A DNA stretch of 64,000 nucleotides from JALZVT01 sp964611345 (GCA_964611345.1 CAZSYU010000002.1:44185-108184); one strand, 5' to 3'; positions 1 to 9,144 are shown, numbered from the stretch's first letter. Program-made: numbers and translations. The notes: a model not told the origin generated them from the sequence alone.

Positions 1-1
1 G

Positions 2-490
2 GTGCTGGCCACCGGGTTTGATGCCGTAACGGGTTCAATGCTGAATATTAATCCTAAAGGTGCGGGCGGCGTGAGCCTGGCACAGAAGTGGGACGAGCGT
101 TTTCATACCTACCTGGGGACGACCATTCCGGAGTTTCCCAATCTCTTTATGATTCATGGTCCGAGCTCTCCGGGTGTGCTGTTTACCATGCCGTTGGGCG
201 GCGAGCGAACAACACTGTGGATCGCCGAGTGTATCGCTCACATGCGCGAACATGGGCTTGGATCGATGGTTGCAACCGACGCGGCTGCTGCGCGCTGGGA
301 CAACGACATAAACACTATGGCTAACCAGACACTGTATCCGCTAACCAACTCCTGGTATGTCGGGGCGAATATTCCAGGCAAGCCACGGCAGTTTTTGGCG
401 TATCTGCGTGGCTCCCAGTACTTCGAAGACCTAAGTCAGGTGGCGGCGAATGGCTACAAAGGCTTTGAGTTTAAAGGTTCTGAGTCTTAA
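2..490 (+). CDS. Flavin-containing (Baeyer-Villiger type) monooxygenase, C-terminal fragment
   Basis: The 5' end is cut by the window edge, so only the last ~162 residues are present. They read like the C-terminal third of class B flavoprotein monooxygenases of the cyclohexanone/phenylacetone type. The ATGFDAVTG segment closes the FAD domain, GPSSPGVLFTMP matches the usual 'GP.SP' stretch, and TNSWYVGANIPGKPR is the conserved C-terminal NADPH-side motif. Such enzymes insert one oxygen next to a ketone using NADPH and O2. The last 20 bases overlap the 3' end of the convergent DUF885 gene. The substrate cannot be told. Neighbouring P450 and acyl-CoA dehydrogenase genes suggest a role in breakdown of cyclic or steroid-like ketones (inference). 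Confidence 0.85.
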   Translation: MLATGFDAVTGSMLNINPKGAGGVSLAQKWDERFHTYLGTTIPEFPNLFMIHGPSSPGVLFTMPLGGERTTLWIAECIAHMREHGLGSMVATDAAAARWDNDINTMANQTLYPLTNSWYVGANIPGKPRQFLAYLRGSQYFEDLSQVAANGYKGFEFKGSES

Positions 491-2378
491 TCCAGCGGTC
501 AACTTGCTCGCCAAGCTTTTTCATCGGCAAGGGACCAGAACCAAGAATCAGGTCGTGAAAGGCGCGGATGTCGAAGCGCTGGCCGAGGGCTTGTTCCGCG
601 CGTGCGCGTAACGCCTGAATTTCCAGCATGCCAATTTTATAGGCGGTTGCCTGACCCGGATTATGTAAATAGCGCCGCACTTCTGCGCGCACCGAGAGTT
701 CGGGACGTGATGAGTTAGCGAGGGCGTAGTCAACAGCCCTTGCTTCGGTCCAACGCTTGGCGTGCAAGCCGGTGTCTAGCACCAGGCGTACCGCGCGCCA
801 GAGTTCGCCTGACAGGCGACCAAAATCGGCGTAAGGGTCTTGGTAGCCACCCATTTCCTTGCCCAATAACTCGGCGTACAACCCCCAGCCTTCGCTGTAC
901 GCCGTATAGCGGCCGTTGGCACGAAATAGTGGCAGGTTATCTTGCTCCTGTTGAATGGACAGTTGCATGTGATGGCCCGGTACACCTTCGTGATACGAGA
1001 GATTCTCGAGTCGGTTAACTGTCATGGCGCGCATGTCTATGAGGTGGGCATAGAAGGTTCCGGGACGGGACCCGTCTTTCGTGCCGCGAGCGTAGTGCGC
1101 TGCGCCGCCAGCGGCCTCCCTGAAGGCTTCCACACGCTTCACCTGCAAAGCGGCTTTGGGCAGAATACCAAAGTAGTCTGGTAACTTTTTATACATGGCG
1201 TCCAGATACCCTTCTGCCAGCGCCAAATACTCCGCTCTGCCAGCGTCGGTGTTGGGTAAGTAAAACTGGTCGTCCTCACGCATGAAGATCAGAAATTCGT
1301 CGAAGCTGCCGGTGAATTTCACCTGCTGTTGAATCTCGCGCATTTCGTCTTGAATGCGTGCAACTTCCTGCAGGCCCAGCTCGTGTACCTGATCCGCAGT
1401 GAGCGGCAGAGTGGTCATAGCGGTCAAGCGTTGTTGGTAATAGGCAAGGCCATCGGGTAGTGCCCAGGCACCGGTTGCCTGGGTGGATACGTTTTCGCGA
1501 TCGGCGCGATGCCATGCGGCGACTTTTTCTAAGGCGGGTTGGAAGACATTGACTAGTGCGTCCCGGGCCTGAGTTTCGAGTACCCGTGCTTGTTGGTCGT
1601 CGATGAGTTTGCCCTCAAGTAATGCCGAGAGCTTGGTTTTGATGTCTTGCCACAGTGCCGAAGGTTCGTCTGTTGAGGTGCCAAATGGTGCGCCTGTGGT
1701 AACGCGCTCTATCTCACTCAAGGTGCGGTCGTAGTCGAAGTAGGGCGCCCTTATCCCGTTTTGTGCTGCGCTTTTAGTTCGATCCAGATACTGATCGAAA
1801 TAGCGTCCAGACTGGTTCAGACGAGATACGTAGGCCTCCATATCAGCGGCTTCGTCAACCTTCTGATAGTTGATCAGATGATTGGCAAGACCCGCCTGTG
1901 GTCCATAGCGGCCGAATATGTAGCGATGCTGATGAAACTCGTGATTTGCTTGCGCGCGCTCTCCCAGATAGATCCACAGATCCCACGACAGCTGGTTGTC
2001 AGCATTGAGTGCCGCACGGTCAAAATCGCGCTGCATGCGCGCCACGGAGTCGGTGCGCCAAGCGAGACTGGCCTTGAGTCCGGCGACGGACACATCATCT
2101 AAATCGCCGTAGTTGTCTTTTCTGCCCAGTCTGGTTTTGGTCAGCGGGCTGAAATCGAGCGCGTGGTTGTACTCACTGTCAAGCCATACTACAAAGCGAG
2201 TGTCGAGCGAGGTATCAGCGGAGGTGGTAGTTACTGCGTTGCCTGTTGTGTTGCCTGTTGTGTCGCCTGTTGGGGATTGCAGCGCCTCATTAGCCGTACA
2301 AGCGCCCAGTAAGATAGACAAGACGGAGAGGAAGAGGGGGCGAAATCGATACACTGATGGTCCTTTTTTGGTGCTCAT
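471..2378 (-). CDS. DUF885 family lipoprotein, probable metallopeptidase
   Basis: A 635-residue protein of the DUF885 family, whose members are presumed zinc peptidases related to M2/M32-like folds. The N-terminus has a hydrophobic segment ending in a lipobox-like LLGAC, so it is probably an outer-membrane or periplasmic lipoprotein. Around residues 462-469 the HEGVPGHH motif supplies the presumed zinc ligands, followed by a SEGWGLYAE motif about 30 residues later. Both are hallmarks of the family. A Thr/Gly-rich linker (DTTGNTTGN) follows the lipid anchor. Full length for the family. Substrate unknown. The gene is convergent with the monooxygenase fragment and overlaps it by 20 bases. Confidence 0.85.
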   Translation of the reverse strand: MSTKKGPSVYRFRPLFLSVLSILLGACTANEALQSPTGDTTGNTTGNAVTTTSADTSLDTRFVVWLDSEYNHALDFSPLTKTRLGRKDNYGDLDDVSVAGLKASLAWRTDSVARMQRDFDRAALNADNQLSWDLWIYLGERAQANHEFHQHRYIFGRYGPQAGLANHLINYQKVDEAADMEAYVSRLNQSGRYFDQYLDRTKSAAQNGIRAPYFDYDRTLSEIERVTTGAPFGTSTDEPSALWQDIKTKLSALLEGKLIDDQQARVLETQARDALVNVFQPALEKVAAWHRADRENVSTQATGAWALPDGLAYYQQRLTAMTTLPLTADQVHELGLQEVARIQDEMREIQQQVKFTGSFDEFLIFMREDDQFYLPNTDAGRAEYLALAEGYLDAMYKKLPDYFGILPKAALQVKRVEAFREAAGGAAHYARGTKDGSRPGTFYAHLIDMRAMTVNRLENLSYHEGVPGHHMQLSIQQEQDNLPLFRANGRYTAYSEGWGLYAELLGKEMGGYQDPYADFGRLSGELWRAVRLVLDTGLHAKRWTEARAVDYALANSSRPELSVRAEVRRYLHNPGQATAYKIGMLEIQALRARAEQALGQRFDIRAFHDLILGSGPLPMKKLGEQVDRWIKTQNL

Positions 2379-2540
2379 AATACACTATTGTGCAGTGGTT
2401 CTGGCGCACCCTTTTTCACCAGTTTTCAAACAGTTACTGCCAGAAACACCATGGCGCACTGGCGGCTGATATACCCACCATGGCTTCTTTGCGCCTGTCT
2501 CACTCGTGATGGTAGACGACGCCAGACTCGCTCGCGCTCA

Positions 2541-3992
2541 TTACACAGTTGCTCCTATCGCTTTACGAACTTTGTCATGTTCTGCTTTTGTCAGGTTGTA
2601 GAAACTCGCAACAAACGCGGTTATGGCGATCAGCGTAAGTACGCCGGGCCCCATCGCCATGGCGAGGGTGCGGAGCGACTCCGGTGCGATTGTTTCGATT
2701 GTCGCATTGCGTTGAATGCCCGCCAGGTCGACAACGACACCAGAAATGACGACCCCAAACCCGCTGATTGCCTTAGTGGCAAAGGAGGAGGCGGCGAAGT
2801 AGATGCCCTCACTTCGGCTGCCGAACTTTTCTTCATGCTGATCGGTGATGTCAGCGATCATTGAACTGAGCATGACCATTAACATGCCAATACCCATGGC
2901 GCAGATGGCGTTGGACGTCATCACGAGGTAGAAGAGCGCGGGATTGCCAGGTTTTGGGAACAGACCAAGCAAGCTAAGAATAATGGGCATGGTGTTCCAG
3001 AAGGCATACCAGAGCAGCCCACAGACCAGCAGGGTTTTCTTTTCCTGGAACACGCGGCCAAGCGGTGCGGCGAGCGCCGCACCCAGAAAGGCGCCAACGG
3101 TAGAGGCCGGAAAACTCAGCCCTATGAGTTGCACGCTGAACTGAAAATACAGCGTGCCCAGGTAAATCGACAGCGCAGCGACCATGCCCATCGTCATGCC
3201 AAACAGCACGGCAGTGAGCACCACCGTGCGAAAGGAACTAAACCCAAAGGCTTGTTTGGCTTCGCTCAATACCTGTTTAAAGGTAGTCTTTTTACTGTCT
3301 TCTGGTGCCTGCGGCAGATGTGGTATGTGGCTGTGAGTACCACCCGCAGTTAGCAGTACGCCCAGGAAAATGAAGACCGCGAATACTGCAGCAAATCTTG
3401 GATAGGCGTCAGGGTTGAGTTGACCGTTTGGAAACTCGGGAGTGGACCCAAAAAACACCTGCAAGCCGAGCAGAAAGACCATCAGTGAGCCAACATTTTG
3501 GAACAGCTGGCGGAGTGATGAGAGCAGGGTGCGTTCCTGATAGTCGTTGGACAGCTCGGCGGTGAGCGACGTGTGGGGAATGGAATAGATGGATTGGGTG
3601 GTTCTGGTCAACACACTGAATACGACCAACCACGCAAAAACCTGGTACTCACTGAGTCCGGCCGGCGGTGCCAGCAGCAAATAGAAACAGATTGCGAAGG
3701 GTGCGGCGCCAGCGTACATAAAGGGGTGGCGGCGTCCCCATTTGTGTCGGTATCGATCAGACACAGAGCCGATGACAGGGTCGCTAATGGCATCTACAAC
3801 CAGAGCGATAACAATGGCGCTACTGGCAAGCACCCCCGATAACCCGAGCACCTGATTGTAGAAAAACAACACAAAGAAGCTGAAGGAAGTTTGTTGAATG
3901 CCCTCGGGAACTTGTCCAACGGCGAACATGGTGCGCACGCGCCAGGTCAACGGACTTTCTGTTGCGTTGGTTTTAGTTGAATCAGTAATCAA
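2541..3992 (-). CDS. MFS transporter of the GPH (glycoside-pentoside-hexuronide:cation symporter) type
   Basis: About 483 residues with the 12-span pattern of MFS_2 (GPH) transporters. The segment GSVSDRYRHKWGRRHPFMY after the second span is the characteristic cytoplasmic loop signature of the family. The open frame runs back to an ATG at 4028, but a TTG at 3992-3990 (product LITDSTKTNATESP...) sits just behind a GGGAG ribosome-binding sequence, and the residues before it look non-conserved, so I prefer the TTG. GPH members usually move sugars with H+ or Na+. Many marine degraders carry such genes beside lipid or steroid clusters, so the cargo is open. No repressor or sugar gene is adjacent. 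Confidence 0.82.
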   Translation of the reverse strand: MITDSTKTNATESPLTWRVRTMFAVGQVPEGIQQTSFSFFVLFFYNQVLGLSGVLASSAIVIALVVDAISDPVIGSVSDRYRHKWGRRHPFMYAGAAPFAICFYLLLAPPAGLSEYQVFAWLVVFSVLTRTTQSIYSIPHTSLTAELSNDYQERTLLSSLRQLFQNVGSLMVFLLGLQVFFGSTPEFPNGQLNPDAYPRFAAVFAVFIFLGVLLTAGGTHSHIPHLPQAPEDSKKTTFKQVLSEAKQAFGFSSFRTVVLTAVLFGMTMGMVAALSIYLGTLYFQFSVQLIGLSFPASTVGAFLGAALAAPLGRVFQEKKTLLVCGLLWYAFWNTMPIILSLLGLFPKPGNPALFYLVMTSNAICAMGIGMLMVMLSSMIADITDQHEEKFGSRSEGIYFAASSFATKAISGFGVVISGVVVDLAGIQRNATIETIAPESLRTLAMAMGPGVLTLIAITAFVASFYNLTKAEHDKVRKAIGATV

Positions 3993-4153
3993 ACGTCTCC
4001 CTTTGCCGCCATGCAGGCGACACCCCACAGCAGACAGTAACGTACTTGAGGACCGAATGTCACATGGGTTTAGCGGACGCTGGCAGCCTCGATTGCGCTC
4101 CGAATCAAATTCCGGTTTGATAGTGAACGTGGAGAAAAACAGAGATATGACTG

Positions 4154-4702
4154 ATGCCTAGAGTGAAAGAAGTGGCCGGGATGGAAGGGTTTGCCGGGGT
4201 TTATGCGAACTGCCCAGATCTGTTCAAGGGGTTTATGTTTCGTTATGGCCTGCTCTGGTCGCACAGCCGGCTTGATCCTGTGCTGAAAGATCTGGTGCGA
4301 CTCAAATCAGCGAATTTGAACGGTTGCCGTTACTGAATACCCGCACGATCTGCCGCGGCGCGGCAGAATGGCATGACCGAAACCATGATTGTGCAAATGC
4401 TCGATCACAAGAACTCTGATCTTGATGACGGTTTGAAGTTGGCGCTTGACCTAACCGAAGACTTCATCATCAACCACGCGCATGGCGTTGATGACGCGTT
4501 AATGAATCGCCTTCGCGAACACTATAGCGAAGAACAAATTGTTGAACTCACCATTGCGACTGGCATCTGGGATTCTGTGCATAAGTTCAACAACGTATTC
4601 GATATCGACCCGCCTGTAACGGACGGTCTGTTTGAAACGGATAAGCCAGATGTGCCAGAAGATATGCGCGAGCATGTTTCAGAGCCAGGCAACAAGTATT
4701 AG
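4154..4702 (+). CDS. AhpD-like/carboxymuconolactone decarboxylase family protein, predicted selenoprotein (Sec at codon 61)
   Basis: The frame from ATG 4154 reads through one in-frame TGA (4334-4336) and then stays open to the stop at 4702, giving 182 residues if TGA is decoded. The TGA lies in NLNGCRY-TGA-IPARSAAA, exactly where AhpD-like proteins have the second, peroxidatic Cys of CxxC, so the predicted motif is CRYU. Both sides are family-like: ...LKDLVRLKSANLNGC before, and MIVQMLDHKNSDLDDG after. The usual His four residues after that Cys (AhpD His137) is Arg here. No frameshift is needed. A SECIS-like hairpin follows (4349-4367). It has a paralogue with the same arrangement at 9331-9876. 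An SDR gene starts 45 nt downstream on the same strand. The family acts in thiol-dependent peroxide reduction, but many members in degradation clusters have no assigned reaction. The alternative is a nonsense mutation or sequencing error. Confidence 0.85.
4337..4367 (+). other. Predicted bacterial SECIS element following the TGA of the first AhpD-like gene
   Basis: Twelve bases after TGA 4334-4336 an 8-bp perfect stem begins: TCTGCCGC (4349-4356), loop GGC (4357-4359), GCGGCAGA (4360-4367). The loop starts 20 nt past the TGA and opens with GG. The general bacterial SECIS model expects an apical loop roughly 16-37 nt downstream with a G among its first bases. The innermost C-G pair could open to give a CGGCG loop. 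The hairpin lies inside the coding frame, as in other bacterial selenoprotein genes. The same 12+8+3+8 layout recurs after the other TGA at 9637-9639. Confidence 0.78.
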
Positions 4703-4747
4703 AGTAATTGGACTGGCCAGCCAGTCCGGTCTGCAGAGGAGAGTAGA

Positions 4748-5584
4748 GTGTCGTTACATCCAGCAATACAACCCGGGCGGACGGCTGTTATAACGGGCGG
4801 CGCCAGTGGGATAGGTCTAGCGACGGCGCGCCGTTTAAGTGCCGCAGGAATGCAGATATGTCTTGCGGACTGCGATGAGGCGGCATTGCAAGCGGTGCGA
4901 CCTACCTTTGGTGATAACGTTCGAACCCGAGTTACTGATGTGTCTAACGCCGACGATGTGAGTGCGCTGGCCGACTGGGCCTTCACTGAATGCGGCGATG
5001 TTGCCATTTTAATGAATAATGCGGGAACCGGTGGTGGTGGAGGCGCCTTTGCACGGCTTGCGGGCTGGCAACGCGTACTCGGGGTCAACCTGTGGGGTGT
5101 GGTGCATGGGCTGCAGGCGTTTACCCAGCGTATGATCGACCAGGGTGCCCCAGCGGCGATAATCAATACGGGGTCCAAGCAAGGCATTACCAACCCACCA
5201 GGGGATGCCGCCTACAATGTCAGCAAGGCAGGGGTCCGATCCGTAACCGAAAGTCTTGCGCATGAATTGCGTAGTATTGAAGGCTGCGCCGTAACTGCCC
5301 ATCTGCTTGTGCCCGGGTTCACATACACTGGACTCATTCGCAAGCACATTCCCAAGCAGCCACCTGCGGCCTGGTCGCCGGGACAAGTCGCAGAAGAATT
5401 GTTGCACCGTCTAGGTAGCGGTGACTTCTACATTCTGTGCCCCGACAATGATGTGACGGTTGCTATGGATGTTGCTCGCTTGCAATGGAATACCGATGAC
5501 GTGGGTAACAACCGCCCCGCGCTCTCACGCTGGCACCCAGACTACGAAGAAGAGTTTGAGCGTTTTATGGCGCAGCGCGTTTAG
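4748..5584 (+). CDS. SDR family NAD(P)-dependent oxidoreductase
   Basis: A 278-residue classical short-chain dehydrogenase starting with GTG at 4748. The nucleotide-binding motif TGGASGIG is near residue 17, the NNAG motif near residue 90, the catalytic Ser is in NTGSKQG, and the Tyr/Lys pair is in AAYNVSKAG. The acidic residue after the second strand (ADCDEAAL) suggests NAD(H) over NADP(H). Such enzymes interconvert alcohols and ketones. The gene follows the predicted AhpD-like selenoprotein gene by 45 nt and may share its transcript. Substrate unknown. The surrounding genes favour a hydroxylated lipid or steroid intermediate (inference). Confidence 0.88.
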   Translation: MSLHPAIQPGRTAVITGGASGIGLATARRLSAAGMQICLADCDEAALQAVRPTFGDNVRTRVTDVSNADDVSALADWAFTECGDVAILMNNAGTGGGGGAFARLAGWQRVLGVNLWGVVHGLQAFTQRMIDQGAPAAIINTGSKQGITNPPGDAAYNVSKAGVRSVTESLAHELRSIEGCAVTAHLLVPGFTYTGLIRKHIPKQPPAAWSPGQVAEELLHRLGSGDFYILCPDNDVTVAMDVARLQWNTDDVGNNRPALSRWHPDYEEEFERFMAQRV

Positions 5585-5605
5585 TCACAAGTAGTAGCGG
5601 TGAGC

Positions 5606-6304
5606 CTAAGCTAAAAATTCGGCGCGAGTAGTACTGTTGCTTTTAAACCTGCCGCCAAATGCTGTTGTTTGGGTTTGGGAATTCGCATCCATGACACCTC
5701 GGGACTTAACGCAGTAGTGAGTCGCGTCTATTTTTACAGCAACGTCGTCGGTCTCCAGCAGGGTTTGCAGCGCCACCAACACCTGTTGTGTGAGTCGCTC
5801 TTGCACCTGTGGCCGTTGGGCAAAGAAACGCACGATGCGATTGATTTTCGACAGACCCACAATCTTGTCTTTGGGTATGTAGGCGACACGGGATCCACCA
5901 TCGATCGTGACAAAGTGATGCTCACAGGTACTGATCACGCTGATATCAGACACCTTCACCATTTCTTCAACACCCATCTTGTTTTCGATGACGGACATTT
6001 TGGGAAAGTTAGCGTAGTCCAATCCACCGAAGAGTTCGTCCACATACATTTTTGCAATGCGATGTGGCGTTTCAGCCAAGCTATCGTCACGCAAGTCGAG
6101 GCCCAGGGTTGAAACGACATCGGTCATGGATGCCTTGATACGTTCGTACTTCTCGTCGCGAGTCAGATCACTCTCGATCATGGGCGTCTCAAGGCCCTTC
6201 TCTAGCAACGCGTGATGCACCTGTTGGGCCTCTGCGGAAAGCTGTTTGCCGAATTTCTTGAGCGTCTTGAGGGTAGAAGAAGCAGGTGCGGCGATGGCAT
6301 TCAT
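5606..6304 (-). CDS. folE: GTP cyclohydrolase I
   Basis: A 232-residue FolE-type enzyme that opens GTP to 7,8-dihydroneopterin triphosphate, the first step to tetrahydrofolate and other pterins. The zinc and active-site signature is intact: CEHHFVTIDG with the ligand Cys and His, KIVGLSKINR, and THYCVKSRGV with the second zinc-ligand Cys. The C-terminal half matches the family closely. The first ~60 residues are a variable extension. It ends the minus-strand run of degradative genes (acyl-CoA dehydrogenase, P450), 174 nt after the P450 stop. A pterin role in that pathway is possible but not shown by the sequence. Confidence 0.93.
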   Translation of the reverse strand: MNAIAAPASSTLKTLKKFGKQLSAEAQQVHHALLEKGLETPMIESDLTRDEKYERIKASMTDVVSTLGLDLRDDSLAETPHRIAKMYVDELFGGLDYANFPKMSVIENKMGVEEMVKVSDISVISTCEHHFVTIDGGSRVAYIPKDKIVGLSKINRIVRFFAQRPQVQERLTQQVLVALQTLLETDDVAVKIDATHYCVKSRGVMDANSQTQTTAFGGRFKSNSTTRAEFLA

Positions 6305-6478
6305 AGTGCTGTTTTATCCTTGGCGGAAATTTCTCTAGTGCCATAATGGATTGGCCAGAGTGAAAACAGCGTGAGAAAGCACATTCAACAGTGAATGTAA
6401 AATAATGTTGCAGATCGCCTTCGGCGGCTTTTATTGCTACCGGCACTTTTTATGCTGCCGGCGGCTGGCACTGAGCGT

Positions 6479-7852
6479 TTACGCCGCGTTCACCTGCACT
6501 TTGGTCGGACGGCTGTTGCCACGCCCGTACAGATTCACTCCAAGCTTCGATATCGCGTGTACCAATACATTCGGCGCGTACTTGATCTTGCCGGTAAACT
6601 CGATGTTGGGAAAACGAGCGAAGATTTGCTCGTACGCGACGCGCAACTGCATTTGTGCGACGTGTTGCCCCAGACATTTGTGGGTGCCATAACCGAACGC
6701 CAGGTGTTTGGTGGCGTTTGCGCGGGTTAAGTCAAACACATCAGGGTTGGGGAATACGTCTGGGTCGCGGTTTGCGGCGCCGTACCACATGACTACTTTC
6801 TCGTCTTTCGCGATACGCTGGCCATTCAATTCAGTGTCTTCCAGCGCTGTACGACGCATGTGCTTTACCGGACTGACCATCCGCAATGCCTCATTGGACA
6901 TTGCGGGTATGAGTGAGGGATCGTCCAGCACCATTGCTCGTTGGTCTTTGAACTCGCTCATCAGTTTGATCGTGCCCGATAGTGAATTACGGGTTGTGTC
7001 GTTGCCTGCAAAAATAATAAGCAGCCAGGAGCCATCGAGATACTCCTGCGGTAACAATTCGTTGTCGAGCTGTGAGTGTGCGATGACACTCAGCAGATCT
7101 TCGCGCGGATTGGCCCGCCGGTCCGCCATAACCCGGGCGCCGTAGGCAAACATCTCGTCAACGACACCATTAAACCGAAAGGGCAGCATGGGCTCGGTCA
7201 GGAAGGTTTTAAACGGGTTGGTTAAAAACTGGCCTGCCATTTCGAGGTAGTGCATCCAGTGCACCACCTGCTGGCGATCTTCTTCGTCAACGCCAAGCAT
7301 TTCACACAGGGTGTAGAGCGGGAGCTGGTTCGAAAAGATGTCGACAAAATCGACTTCGGGACCTTTTGCCTCCAGATCATCGAGCAGTTCCTCAACTTTT
7401 TGGCTGACTTTTTCGCGCAGCTTGGTGACATAGGCCGGTATAAAAAAGTCTTTCTGCTGGATCCGCATGTGCATGTGCTTCGGTTCATCCATGCAGATGA
7501 GATTATCCATGGAGGCTCGAACCAATATTTCAGGTTTCCAATTTTCACGTGCTGGCACGGCCATGTTGATGCCGCCGCGTTCGGAAGAAAACACGTTGGT
7601 TTGTTGTTCGACCTGCTGAATATCCTCGTGGCGGGACACCGACCAGTACGATGACGCGCCCCTGGCCATATCGGACCACATCACGGGGGCCTGGGCGCGC
7701 ATTTGTTCGTACAGCGCCCAGGGATGGCCCTTGGTCCACGAAGTGGGGTTCCAGAGTTCGAAGTCGCTTTCCAGCGACGGGTACACCGTGTCATATCTTG
7801 GTGTTTGCGCGCCGGTATCGACGAAAATTTCGTCGCTGATGAGATTAGCCAT
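6479..7852 (-). CDS. Cytochrome P450
   Basis: A soluble 457-residue bacterial P450. The oxygen-binding I-helix motif AGNDTTR, the K-helix ExxR (EALR) and the heme-binding loop FGYGTHKCLGQ with its Cys ligand are all present. The I-helix stretch and its surroundings resemble the CYP124/125/142 group that hydroxylates sterol side chains or branched lipids. That resemblance is from memory of motifs and does not assign a substrate. The gene begins 37 nt after the stop of an acyl-CoA dehydrogenase on the same strand, an arrangement consistent with terminal hydroxylation followed by beta-oxidation. No dedicated ferredoxin gene is adjacent. Confidence 0.92.
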   Translation of the reverse strand: MANLISDEIFVDTGAQTPRYDTVYPSLESDFELWNPTSWTKGHPWALYEQMRAQAPVMWSDMARGASSYWSVSRHEDIQQVEQQTNVFSSERGGINMAVPARENWKPEILVRASMDNLICMDEPKHMHMRIQQKDFFIPAYVTKLREKVSQKVEELLDDLEAKGPEVDFVDIFSNQLPLYTLCEMLGVDEEDRQQVVHWMHYLEMAGQFLTNPFKTFLTEPMLPFRFNGVVDEMFAYGARVMADRRANPREDLLSVIAHSQLDNELLPQEYLDGSWLLIIFAGNDTTRNSLSGTIKLMSEFKDQRAMVLDDPSLIPAMSNEALRMVSPVKHMRRTALEDTELNGQRIAKDEKVVMWYGAANRDPDVFPNPDVFDLTRANATKHLAFGYGTHKCLGQHVAQMQLRVAYEQIFARFPNIEFTGKIKYAPNVLVHAISKLGVNLYGRGNSRPTKVQVNAA

Positions 7853-7889
7853 AGCTACTACCTATTTCTGCTGTCACTAAATTGCCAAC

Positions 7890-9074
7890 CTAGTCAGGTA
7901 AGCCAAGAACTCGCTTGGCTACAATGTTGGCCTGCACTTCGCTGCTGCCACCGTAAATAGTCGTTGTGCGGAGGTGCAGAAATTCCTCCGTCGCCTTCAG
8001 TTCCTCAGCGCTAAAAGAGCTTGCCTCAGGAGCTCCGAGCCCGCGAGAGCCCATGAGTTCCCGTTTCAGGTCGGCCTGGTCGCGCTGCAGGGTAGCGCCG
8101 ACCAGCTTAAATATACTGGTTGCAGGGCCGGGCGTGCCCGACTGATTTTCTTCGTTCACACGCTGGGCCGTGAGTTGGAACGCAGCGCGCGTCATGTTCA
8201 TGTTCAGAATGCGTTGGCGAACATCCAAATCAGCTATTTGACCTTCTGTGGTTTCACCGATGTATTGCTTCGCTACCTTGACTAAAACTTTTGCCGGATC
8301 GCTGCTCTTCACGCCGCCGGTGAGCCCACCAATGCCGGAACGTTCGAATTGCAGCAGTCGTTTGCCAATGGTCCAGCCTTTGTTGAGTTCGCCAACAAGA
8401 TCCTCTTTTCTCGCAATGGCGTCGTCGAAGAAGGTTTCACAGAACGGCGATGAGCCCGAGATCAAACGGATAGGCTTCGTGGTGATGCCTGGCTGATCCA
8501 TGGTGAGTAGCATGAAGCTGATGCCATTGTGTTTGGGTGCATCGGGATCGGTGCGTACGAGTATGAACATCCAGTCTGCGGTAGCGGCGCCAGAGGTCCA
8601 TATCTTCTGGCCGTTGATTACGTAGTGATCGCCGTTATCTTCGGCCTTGGTTTTTAGTGCTGCCAGATCAGAGCCTGCGTTGGGTTCAGAGTAACCCTGA
8701 CACCATTGCACCTCGCCTCGAGCGATCTTTGGCAGATGTTCCTGCTTTTGCTCGTCGGTGCCGTACTCAAGCAGGGTAGGGCCAATCATGCTTGTGCCCA
8801 TACCCATCAGGGGTGAGCGAGCCTTGATGTTGCCCATTTCTTCGTACAGCACCTTGGCCTCTGCCGTGCTCAAACCGGCACCGCCAAATTCTTTGGGCCA
8901 GGTCGGTACCGTCCAGCCTCGTTCTGCCATACGATCGAGCCACACTTGGGTGTCGGCCTCGAGCTTGATTTTGCTCGAGCCAGTGGCGATTTGGCCCGGT
9001 CCCCGTGCGCCTGGCGGACAATTGTCGGCCAGCCAACTGGTTACTTCGCTCCGAAAGGCTGCTAAATCTGCCAT
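7890..9074 (-). CDS. Acyl-CoA dehydrogenase
   Basis: A 394-residue FAD enzyme of the acyl-CoA dehydrogenase family, introducing an alpha-beta double bond into an acyl-CoA. Visible hallmarks are WCQGYSEPNAGSDLA (flavin- and substrate-side loop), NGQKIWTSGA, and the C-terminal YGGSSEVQANIVAKRVLG. It is about 45-50 % similar by eye to the second copy at 11013-12215. The pair may form a heteromer, as in FadE enzymes of steroid side-chain degradation, or act on successive intermediates. It lies in a minus-strand run with an LLM oxidoreductase and AhpD-like selenoprotein upstream and a P450 downstream. A repeat with an assembly gap separates it from the upstream gene. Confidence 0.93.
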   Translation of the reverse strand: MADLAAFRSEVTSWLADNCPPGARGPGQIATGSSKIKLEADTQVWLDRMAERGWTVPTWPKEFGGAGLSTAEAKVLYEEMGNIKARSPLMGMGTSMIGPTLLEYGTDEQKQEHLPKIARGEVQWCQGYSEPNAGSDLAALKTKAEDNGDHYVINGQKIWTSGAATADWMFILVRTDPDAPKHNGISFMLLTMDQPGITTKPIRLISGSSPFCETFFDDAIARKEDLVGELNKGWTIGKRLLQFERSGIGGLTGGVKSSDPAKVLVKVAKQYIGETTEGQIADLDVRQRILNMNMTRAAFQLTAQRVNEENQSGTPGPATSIFKLVGATLQRDQADLKRELMGSRGLGAPEASSFSAEELKATEEFLHLRTTTIYGGSSEVQANIVAKRVLGLPD

Positions 9075-9144
9075 GCTCGTCTCTCTAGCTGCTTATGATC
9101 TATGGTTAGCCCCTGACTTTAGGGGCTGCGATGGCGTTTCGCAA

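Noticed and set aside
4334..4336. First AhpD-like gene as an ordinary pseudogene with a nonsense mutation
   Set aside because: Both halves are intact and in one frame, the TGA is at the exact redox Cys, a hairpin follows, and a paralogue shows the same arrangement. Selenocysteine explains all of this. Sequencing error cannot be fully excluded.
6400..6478. Hairpins between folE and the P450 gene (CCGGCA/TGCCGG and GCC/GGC) as terminators
   Set aside because: Stems are short, and no T-run follows on the minus strand where a terminator for the P450 gene would be needed.
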